In this document: piece after piece, positions 32,444-40,683 of the stretch
Numbering within the stretch: the first letter of the stretch is position 1
Layout: the number at the start of each line of letters is the position of its first letter
From: Lacicoccus halitifaciens
GTDB taxonomy: Bacteria; Bacillota; Bacilli; Staphylococcales; Salinicoccaceae
Direction of reading: 5' to 3'
DNA length: 41,337 bases
Assembly (NCBI RefSeq): GCF_040544485.1
Contig: NZ_JBDZDV010000010.1
Location: forward strand, 1-41,337
Program-made: the position numbers and the translations under genes
The notes under the pieces: generated by a model
Databases searched by the model: none
What the model was told of the DNA's origin: nothing
What the model saw: the letters and a program-made list of their open reading frames with translations, nothing else

Positions 32444-34030
32444 TCATGAAGCAGGTTTTTCTATCGGTTTGTATACCAGTTTTGAAATCACGACGACAAC
32501 GCCGAGCAGTGCAACAATCACTGCAAGCGAAATCCATACACTCGAGGTGATGCCGAGCACGATGTAGCCTGCAAGCGCAATCGCAGCCGACAGCACCGCA
32601 TATGGCAGCTGTGTCAATACGTGGGTGATATGGTTGCTTCCCGCACCCGTCGATGACAAAATCGTTGAGTCGGAGATCGGGGAACAGTGGTCGCCGAAAA
32701 CCGCACCCGCGAGCACTGCCGCAACGGCCGGGATCAAAAGCTCCGTCTCGCCCAGTGAAATCATGATTTCACCCGTAACCGGGATCAAAATACCGAACGA
32801 ACCCCAGCTCGTCCCCGTGGCCAGTGCCATGATGCATGCCACGACGAAGACGACGCCGAGCAGCATGCCGGCTGGCAGGTTCGATTCCTCGACCATCGCG
32901 CCGAGCACCTCGCCCGTACCGAGCTGGCTGATCAGGTTGCCGATCATCCATGCAAGCGTCAGCACGACCATCGCCGGAAGCATGGCCTTGAAGCCGCTTT
33001 TCACGCCGAGCCATATATGGCCTGAACCGAAACGGTCGTTGTTCTTCGTATAATTGAAGTAATAATACAGGCTGAGTCCGAGGCCGACGATGCCGCCGGC
33101 GATCAGGCTGTGCGTCACAAGCGTACTTTCAAGGACGGAAAATAAATCCCATGCCCCCGCTTCAAGTCCGCCGGTGATGAACATCATCACGATGACGGTC
33201 ACGGCAAGCCCGATCATCGGCACAAGCAGTGCCCGGGCTGAACTGTTGTTCACGGACGGCAGATCTTCATCGACATTGCCCGGCACTTCCCTGCCGTGGT
33301 CGATGACTTCGCCGTCGACGATCGCGCGCCTTTCCTGCTCCCGCATCGGACCGATGTCAAAGCGCATCAGTATGACGATGAACATCATGGCAATCGCCGT
33401 GATCACGTAGAAATTCATCGGGATCATATAAAGGAATGCCTGGAACGGTGAAATGGACGTGAGGCCCGCCGCAAGCAGCAGCGGTGCGACAAGGCCCATG
33501 ATGCCGGCACCCCAGCTTGATACCGGCGCGATCACCGAGACCGGGGACGCCGTCGTATCCACATAATATGCAAGTTTTGCACGGGATATCCTGTGCTTAT
33601 CGGTCAGTGGCCTTGCCACCTGGCCCGTGATCAGGGCGCTGAAATAATCATCTATGAAGACGATGATGCCGAGGAGGCCGGTTGCGAGCCCCGCACTCCG
33701 CCTTGTTCTGAATTTATCCAGTGCCCAGCCGGTGAAGGCCTTTGCACCACCCGACATGTTCATGAAAGCGGTCATGATGCCGAGCATCGTCAGGAATATC
33801 AGGATGAATGCTTCCCATGTATTGATGCTGCCTTCATCTATGAAGATGCCGATGAACGCCTCCCATAGAAGCCTGAGTGATTCCATGATGCTTCCGCCCG
33901 CAACGACGAATGCCGACGTGATGATGCCCGCTCCCAGGCTGATGCCGACTTTGCGGGTCAACAGGACGAGGACCAGTGTCAGAAGCGGCGGAATCAGCGG
34001 CATATACTCCCATGCTAAAAAGCTCTCCAT
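32444..34030 (-). CDS. lysW: NhaC-family transporter, LysW-type lysine importer
   Basis: 528 residues, about 12 membrane spans. NhaC superfamily features: ATGTSWGSFGILIPV and FGDHCSPISDSTILSSTGAG. By sequence alone it would be called a Na+/H+ antiporter. However, the gene is preceded by a lysine riboswitch with its own promoter and terminator, which is the hallmark of LysW, the NhaC-family transporter predicted by comparative genomics to take up lysine. I therefore infer Na+- or H+-coupled lysine import. AGGAGG lies 8 bases before the ATG. Monocistronic. Confidence 0.88.
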   Translation of the reverse strand: MESFLAWEYMPLIPPLLTLVLVLLTRKVGISLGAGIITSAFVVAGGSIMESLRLLWEAFIGIFIDEGSINTWEAFILIFLTMLGIMTAFMNMSGGAKAFTGWALDKFRTRRSAGLATGLLGIIVFIDDYFSALITGQVARPLTDKHRISRAKLAYYVDTTASPVSVIAPVSSWGAGIMGLVAPLLLAAGLTSISPFQAFLYMIPMNFYVITAIAMMFIVILMRFDIGPMREQERRAIVDGEVIDHGREVPGNVDEDLPSVNNSSARALLVPMIGLAVTVIVMMFITGGLEAGAWDLFSVLESTLVTHSLIAGGIVGLGLSLYYYFNYTKNNDRFGSGHIWLGVKSGFKAMLPAMVVLTLAWMIGNLISQLGTGEVLGAMVEESNLPAGMLLGVVFVVACIMALATGTSWGSFGILIPVTGEIMISLGETELLIPAVAAVLAGAVFGDHCSPISDSTILSSTGAGSNHITHVLTQLPYAVLSAAIALAGYIVLGITSSVWISLAVIVALLGVVVVISKLVYKPIEKPAS

Positions 34031-34051
34031 TAAATTTTCCTCCTAAAATAT

Positions 34052-34270
34052 AAAAAAGTCACGTGAGGCCATGAAGCGCCACGTGACAAGGTATGTATCC
34101 GTGTAGCGCATCATATTAATGACAGTACCAGGCCTGTTAAGCCGGGTCCCAGGGGATTTTCCGCCAAAAACCCCCTTCGGCCACCATTCCTTTCAGGAAG
34201 ACTCCAGCGCATGCCTGCTCGTCATCCGTACTGATAATGGTCGCAACCTCTACTTTTCTATTCGATTAAC
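34052..34270 (-). promoter_or_regulatory. Lysine riboswitch (L-box)
   Basis: Reading the minus strand: GTAGAGGTTGCGACC, AGTACGGATGACGAGCAGG, GGAGTCTTCCTGAAAGGAATGG, GGCCGAAGGGGG, CCCGGCTTAACAGGCCTGG and TACTGTCA follow in the order of the lysine aptamer. The expression platform is a terminator GTCACGTG/CACGTGAC with TTTTTT at 34052-34087. Lysine binding should favour the terminator. Confidence 0.93.
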
Positions 34271-34276
34271 ATTCAT

Positions 34277-34304
34277 ATTATAGCATAAAAGTTTTAAACG
34301 GCAA
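34277..34304 (-). promoter_or_regulatory. lysW promoter
   Basis: Minus strand -35 TTGCCG (34299-34304), 16-bp spacer, -10 TATAAT (34277-34282). It starts at the end of yunD, whose stop codon is at 34306. Confidence 0.65.
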
Positions 34305-34305
34305 G

Positions 34306-35625
34306 CTACAGATCATCACTGTAGCGCTTCACGATATCCCTCAGGAAATCGGGCATCATATAGGTCTTCCTCGAAGATTTGAAATGTGGGAAGATGCGGC
34401 CGAACGTGTACATGTCGAGCGTGCCGATGGTGTAGTGCCCGTGGTCCCGGACACGTTCACCACCGACGAAATATTCCCGCTTCGAATGGATGTAGCCGAT
34501 GTTATCCGTCACGAAACTGCCGAATATGTCACCCCTGAAGCCCATGCCCCGAACCACTTCATCGCGGAACTCATTGCGCATGGACTGCCTGAATATATCC
34601 TTCAGCTCACGCCCCGTGACTTCTATCCTGACTGCATTGATCGGATGGGGCAGCACTTTATGGAGTTCATAATCCGTCAATGTGCCGCCTTCGAAACTTT
34701 TGGCGATCAGCCCGGTATGCACGATGCTCACATCGGTGTCCGTGAATTTACGGATCATCGCGGCGAGGCGTGTGATGAAGCGGCTTGTATGGTAAAGATG
34801 CCTCGGTATCGGCAGGGCATTCCATTGTATGACCCTCTCCCGCATCAAGTCCCTGCCATATTCATAGTAGGGATCATCGATATGTGCAAGCAGGTCCGTC
34901 TCGATCAGACGTGCGGACTTCCGGACGAGCTTTCTGCCTTCAAAGTTCAGCGTGACTTCGCCGATATAATCCCCGAACCTGCCCGCCGCCCCGATGAGCA
35001 CCGGCCCGACCCGGTCACCTTTGTCGAAATGATGGTGTGTATGCGAGCCGAGGATGACGTCGATTTCGGGGAAGCGGATTGCGATCGTCTCGTCGTCATA
35101 CTTTCCGAGGTGGCTCATCAGCACGATGCAGTCCACCCTGCCCGACAGATGGTCCACACACTTCTCCACCCATTCGAAAGCATCGGAGACATTCCAGCCG
35201 AGCGCTTTATAGAAGGGTGTGAATTCAACGGTGAGTCCGATGAATCCGAATTTTATGCCGTTGATTTCCTTGATCACATACGGCTCGAAGTAAGGCTCCC
35301 GTTCGCCGCTCTCAAGCAGGTTTGCACACACGACGTCAAACCCGGCCCCGTCATACAATGATTTCAGATCATCGATTTCAAGGGTGATCCCTTCATTATT
35401 TCCGAGTGTGGCGACATCGCATCCCGCCTGGTTCAAAAGGTCGATGTTCCCTTTTCCGAGCGTCGCTTCCGTATAAGGGTGCGAGCGGTCGACATGGTCC
35501 CCGAGATCCACATACATCATTCTTTCCTTATATCTCTTTTTCTGGTGGAGCAGATAATTCTTTATCTTCAAGTAATTATAAAGATGACTGTGGATATCAT
35601 TCGTATGAAAGAGCTTTATTTCCAT
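34306..35625 (-). CDS. yunD: YunD-type metallophosphoesterase/5'-nucleotidase
   Basis: 439 residues. Metallophosphatase motifs: FHTNDIHSH at residue 6, YVDLGDHVDRS, LGNNEG, LMSHLGKYDD and LGSHTHHH. A 5'-nucleotidase C-terminal domain follows. There is no signal peptide, so unlike secreted UshA-type enzymes it should be cytosolic. Likely hydrolyses a nucleotide or nucleotide sugar. GGAGAG precedes the ATG. It ends the yunF-yunE-yunD unit, 12 bases after yunE. Confidence 0.92.
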   Translation of the reverse strand: MEIKLFHTNDIHSHLYNYLKIKNYLLHQKKRYKERMMYVDLGDHVDRSHPYTEATLGKGNIDLLNQAGCDVATLGNNEGITLEIDDLKSLYDGAGFDVVCANLLESGEREPYFEPYVIKEINGIKFGFIGLTVEFTPFYKALGWNVSDAFEWVEKCVDHLSGRVDCIVLMSHLGKYDDETIAIRFPEIDVILGSHTHHHFDKGDRVGPVLIGAAGRFGDYIGEVTLNFEGRKLVRKSARLIETDLLAHIDDPYYEYGRDLMRERVIQWNALPIPRHLYHTSRFITRLAAMIRKFTDTDVSIVHTGLIAKSFEGGTLTDYELHKVLPHPINAVRIEVTGRELKDIFRQSMRNEFRDEVVRGMGFRGDIFGSFVTDNIGYIHSKREYFVGGERVRDHGHYTIGTLDMYTFGRIFPHFKSSRKTYMMPDFLRDIVKRYSDDL

Positions 35626-35637
35626 GATGTCACTCTC

Positions 35638-36459
35638 CTATAGAAAAGATTGTATAATCATATATATACCGAGCAGCAGCAGGACCGTTCTAAGGACAGC
35701 AACCACCGTATCAGAATCGAATTTCTGATTGAGGTATACACCGATTTTCGCACCGACGAATGCGGAAGGCACAAGGAAGAGGGTATGCAGGAAGTTGACG
35801 TTGCCCTGCAGCAGATGGCCGGTTGCAGAAGACAGTGCACCGAAAAAGACGAGCAGCATGCTTGTGCCGATCGCAATGGATGCCGGCATGCGGAACAGTA
35901 TGAGCATCATCGGGGTCATGATCGCACCGCCGCCGATGCCGAACAGACCTGCCGTAAGGCCGGCGATGAAGCTTCCGATGATTGCGATATACGGCGGGAA
36001 GCCGTAATGGTAGACGTTACCCATATTGTCCACATGCGGCCGTACATACCGCTCATCCTGAAACATGCTGAGGGGTTTGATGCGGTCCCTCACGATCAGG
36101 ATCACACTCAGCAGTATGAGGAACAGTCCGAAATAGAGCTTGAAGCTCTCGGTCGTGAACAGGCCGCTCAAGTACGCCCCGGCAAGCGCGCCCGGGACGA
36201 TGCCCGCCATGAATAAAAGCCCGTTCTTGCGGTCGACCTGGTTGCTGCGCCCGTAGGACATCAGGGCAGAAAGCCCGATGAAGATCAGGACCATGCTCGA
36301 AGTGCCGACAGCGGACTGAGGCGTGACATCCGAAATGATATCGTTATCTATGCCGAAAAATATCAGCAGGGGCACTATGATGACGCCCCCGCCGATACCG
36401 ACCAATGAACCCAAAGCAGCTGCAGACAGACCGATTAATATCAATATTAGATATTCCAT
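35638..36459 (-). CDS. yunE: TauE/SafE-family membrane transporter
   Basis: 273 residues, eight membrane spans, two repeats of the TauE/SafE fold with GSLVGIGGGVIIVPLL and AGLFGIGGGAIMTPMM. Probable exporter of sulfonates, sulfite or a related anion; substrate not shown by the sequence. ATG at 36459 chosen (AAGGGG 8 bases upstream); the GTG at 36465 has the site only 2 bases away. Sits between yunF and yunD. Confidence 0.92.
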   Translation of the reverse strand: MEYLILILIGLSAAALGSLVGIGGGVIIVPLLIFFGIDNDIISDVTPQSAVGTSSMVLIFIGLSALMSYGRSNQVDRKNGLLFMAGIVPGALAGAYLSGLFTTESFKLYFGLFLILLSVILIVRDRIKPLSMFQDERYVRPHVDNMGNVYHYGFPPYIAIIGSFIAGLTAGLFGIGGGAIMTPMMLILFRMPASIAIGTSMLLVFFGALSSATGHLLQGNVNFLHTLFLVPSAFVGAKIGVYLNQKFDSDTVVAVLRTVLLLLGIYMIIQSFL

Positions 36460-36471
36460 ATGCACTACCCC

Positions 36472-37320
36472 TTAAAATAATCTCAATTGTTTTGGTGACA
36501 ACCCGGTATATCTGATTCCCATCATCTCTATGAAATTCTGTGCATTGCCGCTCGCATGGCCTCCGGAGTTGTTGTTGAAGACGATATAGATGTCTTTCGT
36601 CTTATGTCTGAGGATTTCAACCTGACTCTTCAGCCATTCAAGCTCTTCTTTGCTGTAGTCGTAGAGGTAGCGGACATTCCGCCATTCTTCCTGGGTGAGG
36701 TCTTTCTGCGTCCAGCCATGGACATTGCGTCCATGCAGGCGGATGAATGCCGTCTCATCCGTCACCCGGTTGACGAATGGTATGCTTCCGATACCTGCCT
36801 GAGGTTCATCGCATATGCTGTGGATGATGTCGTTGTCATGCAGGAAGGACAGTGTCTCTTCCTTGAATTCACTTTTAAACCATGTCTGGTTCCTGAATTC
36901 GACCGCCACCTTGAATGGTTCGAGCATCGTTTTTGCGAATTTCACGTAACGGATGTTCTCTCCCGTGCAGTCGAACCACGGCGGGAACTGCAGCAGGACG
37001 AAGCCGAGTTTGTTTTGTTCCGCCATAGGGTATAACATATCCTTGAACGCTTTGAACACTTCCCTGATTGAGGCATAGTGGGACCTGTAATCACTGTGAC
37101 CGGTCATGTATTGATGCGCCTTGACGATGAATTTGAATTCCTTCGGCGTCTCGCTGCACCATTTCTCGACCACGGAGGTCCGCTGGATGGCATAATAAGT
37201 CGCATCCAGCTCGACTATCGGGAAGAAACTGGAATATGTAGTCAATTTATCTTTTTTATTCGTCAGGCCGGTGTACAGATCATCGTGGTCTCCCCAGCCC
37301 GTCAATCCTATATATATCAT
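36472..37320 (-). CDS. yunF: DUF72-family protein YunF
   Basis: 282 residues, TIM-barrel-like DUF72 protein. Landmarks: TGWGDHDDLY near the start, ELDATYYAIQ, KFIVKAHQYMTGH, FVLLQFPPWF, EFRNQTW, RLHGRN and FNNNSGGHASGNA. Function unknown. ATG at 37320 with AAGGTG about 5 bases upstream. First of the three yun genes, which occur together in Bacillus too. Confidence 0.92.
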   Translation of the reverse strand: MIYIGLTGWGDHDDLYTGLTNKKDKLTTYSSFFPIVELDATYYAIQRTSVVEKWCSETPKEFKFIVKAHQYMTGHSDYRSHYASIREVFKAFKDMLYPMAEQNKLGFVLLQFPPWFDCTGENIRYVKFAKTMLEPFKVAVEFRNQTWFKSEFKEETLSFLHDNDIIHSICDEPQAGIGSIPFVNRVTDETAFIRLHGRNVHGWTQKDLTQEEWRNVRYLYDYSKEELEWLKSQVEILRHKTKDIYIVFNNNSGGHASGNAQNFIEMMGIRYTGLSPKQLRLF

Positions 37321-37370
37321 CAAATCACCTTACTGGTATTTTACCATATATTTAAAGGAGGAAACTCATA

Positions 37371-38072
37371 ATGCCCATTATAGAATTCAAGAACGTGAGT
37401 CACAATGATATTCTGCATAATATCACGGGATCGTTCCGTGAAAGCAGGATCACCACTTTCGTCGGGCCGAGCGGTGCCGGAAAATCGACCTGCCTCAAGA
37501 TGATCAACGGCCTGCTCTCGCCCGACGCGGGGGAGGTGCTGTACAGGGGGAAGGACATTTTCGATTATGATATCAGCGGGCTCAGGAAAACCGTCAGCAT
37601 GGCATTTCAGAGTTCCCCCATGATCCACGGCACCGTCTACGACAATTTGAACCTGCCGTGCGAGGTGCACGGTGAAGTGCTCGGGGAAGCACGTGCAGCC
37701 GAACTGCTCGACATGGTCGAGCTGGATGCATCCTTCCTCACCCGCCCCGTCAGGGAGATTTCCGGCGGTGAGCGGAGCCGCATATCACTCGCCCGCACTT
37801 TTGTACATAGGCCGGAGGTCCTCCTACTTGATGAAATCACTTCAAGCCTCGACTATGTGCTTGTGCGGGATATTGAAAGGCTCGTCATGCGCCTTCAGTC
37901 CGAACAGGATGTCACGGTCATCTGGATCACCCATGATCTGGAGCAGGCGAGGCGCGTCAGCCATGATATGTGGTTTTTGAGGAAGGGCGAACTCATCGAA
38001 TACGGCCCGGCCGAATTCATCGACCGGACCGAAAACCCTGAAATCCGGTCATTTGTAAAGGGGGAACACTGA
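37371..38072 (+). CDS. fetA: ABC transporter ATP-binding protein (FetA/YbbL type)
   Basis: 233 residues. Walker A GPSGAGKST, Q-loop AFQSSP, signature ISGGERSR (Gln of the usual LSGGQ replaced by Glu), Walker B VLLLDEITSSLD and H-loop WITHD. Pairs with the UPF0014 permease that overlaps it by one base. In E. coli FetAB exports iron and protects against peroxide; here the role is inferred. AAAGGAGG lies 8 bases before the ATG. Confidence 0.9.
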   Translation: MPIIEFKNVSHNDILHNITGSFRESRITTFVGPSGAGKSTCLKMINGLLSPDAGEVLYRGKDIFDYDISGLRKTVSMAFQSSPMIHGTVYDNLNLPCEVHGEVLGEARAAELLDMVELDASFLTRPVREISGGERSRISLARTFVHRPEVLLLDEITSSLDYVLVRDIERLVMRLQSEQDVTVIWITHDLEQARRVSHDMWFLRKGELIEYGPAEFIDRTENPEIRSFVKGEH

Positions 38073-38836
38073 TGTCATTTTTACAGCTTGGACTGTCATT
38101 GATCTTTGTGGCCATCCCGCTCGGACTGACTTTATTTCTAAAACTCGGGCTCGAGAAGGATATCATCATAGCGACGGTGCGGTCGGTCATCCAGCTTCTG
38201 ATCATCGGATACATACTGACTTTCGTCTTCGAAAGTGATTCCGTCATCTTCATCATCCTGATGATCCTCCTGATGATTGCCGCAGCGAGCCAGAATGTGG
38301 TAAAGAAAGGGACAGGGATCCCGGGGATCACCGCAATCATCATATTCACGCTGTTCGTGGTCGAAGCCGTCTCGATGGGCATCCTGCTCGGCTTCAGCAT
38401 CATTCCGGCAGAACCGGAACAGATCATCCCGATCAGCGGCATGGTGATCGGCAACTGCATGGTATTATCTCTTTTATTCCTCAACAAATTCAAGGATGAA
38501 CTTGTCGCAGGCGAAGAAGTGATCGAACTGATACTGTCATTCGGCGGGGCCCCCGAGGCGGCGATTTCAAGGAGCCTGAAATCATCGATACGGACGAGCA
38601 TGATCCCCACCGTCGAGGCGATGAAGACGATGGGCCTCGTGCAGCTCCCCGGCATGATGAGCGGACTGATCATCGGCGGTGCGGACCCGCTTGAAGCGGT
38701 GATGTACCAGCTGCTGATCCTCTTCCTCATACTGACCACCGCCGCATTGTCCTCGGTCATGGTCGGCTACATGTCCTATCCGAAATTATTCAACCAGCGC
38801 CTGCAGTACATCGGGCTCCGGCCGTCGGAAAAGTAG
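38072..38836 (+). CDS. fetB: UPF0014 ABC transporter permease (FetB/YbbM type)
   Basis: 254 residues, about seven membrane spans. UPF0014 signature: TVRSVIQLLIIGYIL, GMVIGNCMVLSLLFLNKF, SLKSSIRTSMIPTVEAMKTMGLVQLPGMM shown here as separate landmarks along residues 30-205. Forms the membrane part of the FetAB transporter. Translationally coupled to fetA. Confidence 0.92.
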   Translation: MSFLQLGLSLIFVAIPLGLTLFLKLGLEKDIIIATVRSVIQLLIIGYILTFVFESDSVIFIILMILLMIAAASQNVVKKGTGIPGITAIIIFTLFVVEAVSMGILLGFSIIPAEPEQIIPISGMVIGNCMVLSLLFLNKFKDELVAGEEVIELILSFGGAPEAAISRSLKSSIRTSMIPTVEAMKTMGLVQLPGMMSGLIIGGADPLEAVMYQLLILFLILTTAALSSVMVGYMSYPKLFNQRLQYIGLRPSEK

Positions 38837-38845
38837 GTGATTTGT

Positions 38846-39319
38846 ATGTATAGGAAATTACCGCTTCTTTTTGCAGCTGCCCTCTTCCTGGTGCTGTCCG
38901 GCTGCCGGGGCGGCGGGGAGGAAGCGGGGGCCGGATTTGAAGTCATCGCCAAATCCCGGTCGGTCCCGGTGCAGGAATTCCAGAACGGTGCGGAACTGAT
39001 CCATGATGAAGATATGCTCATGACCTCGATTGAGGAGACCGGTGCCGATATCAGGTTGGAAGATGTGGATTTTGAGGAGGCACTCCTTTTTGAAGTCTCC
39101 ATCATGGAGAACGGCTGCGGCTTCACACTCACTTCCGTGGAGGAAGATGACGGCGTGCTGAAGTTCAACTTTGAACTGACACCCGTCGCAGAGGGCGAAG
39201 CTGAGCCGGGTGAGGTCGTCTGCACGGAAATCGCAGTGCCCGCGGTATTTTATGTGAAGACCGGCCCCGCCGACTTCCACAGCCTGGAAGTTTACGGCTC
39301 CGGGATGAAATATGAGTGA
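38846..39319 (+). CDS. Lipoprotein of unknown function
   Basis: 157 residues. Lipoprotein signal peptide MYRKLPLLFAAALFLVLSGC with the lipobox LSGC (Cys20). The mature part is strongly acidic (many Asp/Glu), mostly predicted strands, with two further cysteines in NGCGF and EVVCTE that could form a disulfide. No family recognised. AGGTG lies 6 bases before the ATG at 38846, itself 9 bases after fetB, so it is probably co-transcribed with fetAB and may be an outer-face partner of the transporter (inference). Confidence 0.8.
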   Translation: MYRKLPLLFAAALFLVLSGCRGGGEEAGAGFEVIAKSRSVPVQEFQNGAELIHDEDMLMTSIEETGADIRLEDVDFEEALLFEVSIMENGCGFTLTSVEEDDGVLKFNFELTPVAEGEAEPGEVVCTEIAVPAVFYVKTGPADFHSLEVYGSGMKYE

Positions 39320-39344
39320 TGACGAGTACTGTAATAAAGTCCTG

Positions 39345-39485
39345 CTGCTCACTCGATGATGGATTTGCATGGTGAATGAGCAGCTCGGAGATATTACTGC
39401 TCACTCAACATCGGATTTCAGGTTGAATGAGCAGCGGGGACGCTTTTCTGCTCACTCAGCATCGGATTTCGCGTTAAGTGAGCAG
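39345..39485. repeat. Second hairpin array: three units of about 51 bp
   Basis: Three hairpins at 39345-39383, 39397-39434 and 39448-39485, spaced 52 and 51 bp. Each has arms CTGCTCACTC and GAATGAGCAG (third: TTAAGTGAGCAG) around an 18-19 base loop containing GGATTT. Linkers are CTCGGAGATATTA and CGGGGACGCTTTT. Adjacent arms are also complementary across the linker. The array fills the gap between the lipoprotein gene and the shared terminator; no ORF is credible here. Confidence 0.9.
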
Positions 39486-39504
39486 CACAGCCCCGCTTCA
39501 ACCT

Positions 39505-39539
39505 AAAAAGCCTGCCCCTCAAAAAGGGGCAGGCTTTTT
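39505..39539. terminator. Bidirectional terminator
   Basis: AAAAAGCCTGCCCCT and AGGGGCAGGCTTTTT, 15-bp stem with a 5-base loop, between the convergent lipoprotein and thioredoxin-like genes; directly next to the latter's stop codon. Confidence 0.93.
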
Positions 39540-39540
39540 C

Positions 39541-40095
39541 TTATATCGCCGTCTTGATCGTCTTTTTCATATCCTGGGCAACATGCTGCCACAGCACTTC
39601 GTTGCCTGCAAATGTCTCGGACAGTTCACGGACTTTCACTTTGAACATCTTATCATATTCGTCCGAACCTTTTTCAGGCATATCCCTCAGCACTTCTTTC
39701 TGAATTTCGGTGGTTTCCGGCGCACGCGGCCCCCACTTCGCGACTTCCTGTCCGTCTTCGTTGATCAGCACGATAATCGGAATCACGCGCTTGCCGTCCG
39801 TCTCGTATGCATCCATCAGCTCTGTATGCGTGTCACGGAGGGAGATTCTCGTATCGATACCGCCTTTTTCAGCGAGTCTCCTGAAGATCGGCAGGTTCAT
39901 CATGCAGTGGCCGCACCACGGTTCTGCAATGATGATGGCCCTGATGCCGCTTTCGGCCGTCTGTCTGAAGAACGCTTCATCTTCAGGCAGCGTGAAGTTT
40001 TCATAAATCTTCATATAGTTCTCTTCGTGAGTCGTCAGTTCCTTCTCATACTCATCGAATGTCAGTCCCTTTTCAAACCAGTCGTTCAAGTTCAC
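39541..40095 (-). CDS. Thioredoxin-like protein
   Basis: 184 residues, longer than thioredoxin (about 105). Active site EPWCGHCMMN (Cys61, Cys64) and the cis-proline region KRVIPIIVLINEDG. No signal peptide; cytosolic redox role likely, partner unknown. An N-terminal helical part (about 45 residues) precedes the thioredoxin fold. GTG at 40095 is preferred because AAGGAGG lies 7 bases upstream; ATG 40101 has the same site only one base away and ATG 40116 also lacks good spacing. Confidence 0.85.
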   Translation of the reverse strand: MNLNDWFEKGLTFDEYEKELTTHEENYMKIYENFTLPEDEAFFRQTAESGIRAIIIAEPWCGHCMMNLPIFRRLAEKGGIDTRISLRDTHTELMDAYETDGKRVIPIIVLINEDGQEVAKWGPRAPETTEIQKEVLRDMPEKGSDEYDKMFKVKVRELSETFAGNEVLWQHVAQDMKKTIKTAI

Positions 40096-40155
40096 TTTCA
40101 TTCCTCCTTCAATCATTACACCTTTAATTTTATCATATTCAGGTGCAGTGCCCAG

Positions 40156-40482
40156 TCATTTGACTGCCGTGTCCGGCAGTTCCTCAATCATCCGCTCGAT
40201 CTTCCTCACCCAGTCCTTGCGCCGGTTGACCACGAACTGGAATTCCTCGCCGTCCCTTGTCTGCACCCGGATGCCGTTCGGTATCGGAATCTTCCCGAGC
40301 ATGTTGTTCACGATGCTCACCGTCTCGACATCTTCAAGCATGATCTCCGTCCGGGTCTTCTTCACCTGCATCATGGCGGGATCATGGATGAGACGTGTTG
40401 CAGTCAGAAATAAACGCCCCTTGACCGCATGGATGCCGTGCCACAAATTCGCCGTACCTTTTTTGACGATATCTTCAGCCAC
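40156..40482 (-). CDS. GRAM-domain protein
   Basis: 108 residues, single PH-like GRAM domain: strands around KGRLFLTATRLIHDP, the basic MLEDVETV segment and IRVQTRDGEEFQFVV, then a C-terminal helix. No membrane span or signal peptide. Function in bacteria unknown, possibly lipid or protein binding. GTG start at 40482 with AGGGGG 7 bases upstream. Alone, 60 bases upstream of the thioredoxin-like gene on the same strand. Confidence 0.82.
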   Translation of the reverse strand: MAEDIVKKGTANLWHGIHAVKGRLFLTATRLIHDPAMMQVKKTRTEIMLEDVETVSIVNNMLGKIPIPNGIRVQTRDGEEFQFVVNRRKDWVRKIERMIEELPDTAVK

Positions 40483-40683
40483 GATGAATCCCCCTCTCGT
40501 AAGTAAATGTATAAACGGTATTATAACATACCATTGGTAACAGATTTTTACATATTCTCACTATATCTGCCTCAAAAATTACACCGTCATTACAATTGAA
40601 TTTCATATTGTTAAGAAGCATTGCCCCGATTCCTCACTATGTTACCGTGAAAATGTAACAAAATTGTGAAAGGGGACATTTAT

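Noticed and set aside
34384..35361. 325-codon ORF antisense to yunD
   Set aside because: Shadow frame over a metallophosphoesterase with all motifs intact on the other strand.
39478..40413. 311-codon plus-strand ORF across the terminator, thioredoxin-like and GRAM genes
   Set aside because: It starts in the repeat array, crosses a bidirectional terminator and is antisense to two real genes.
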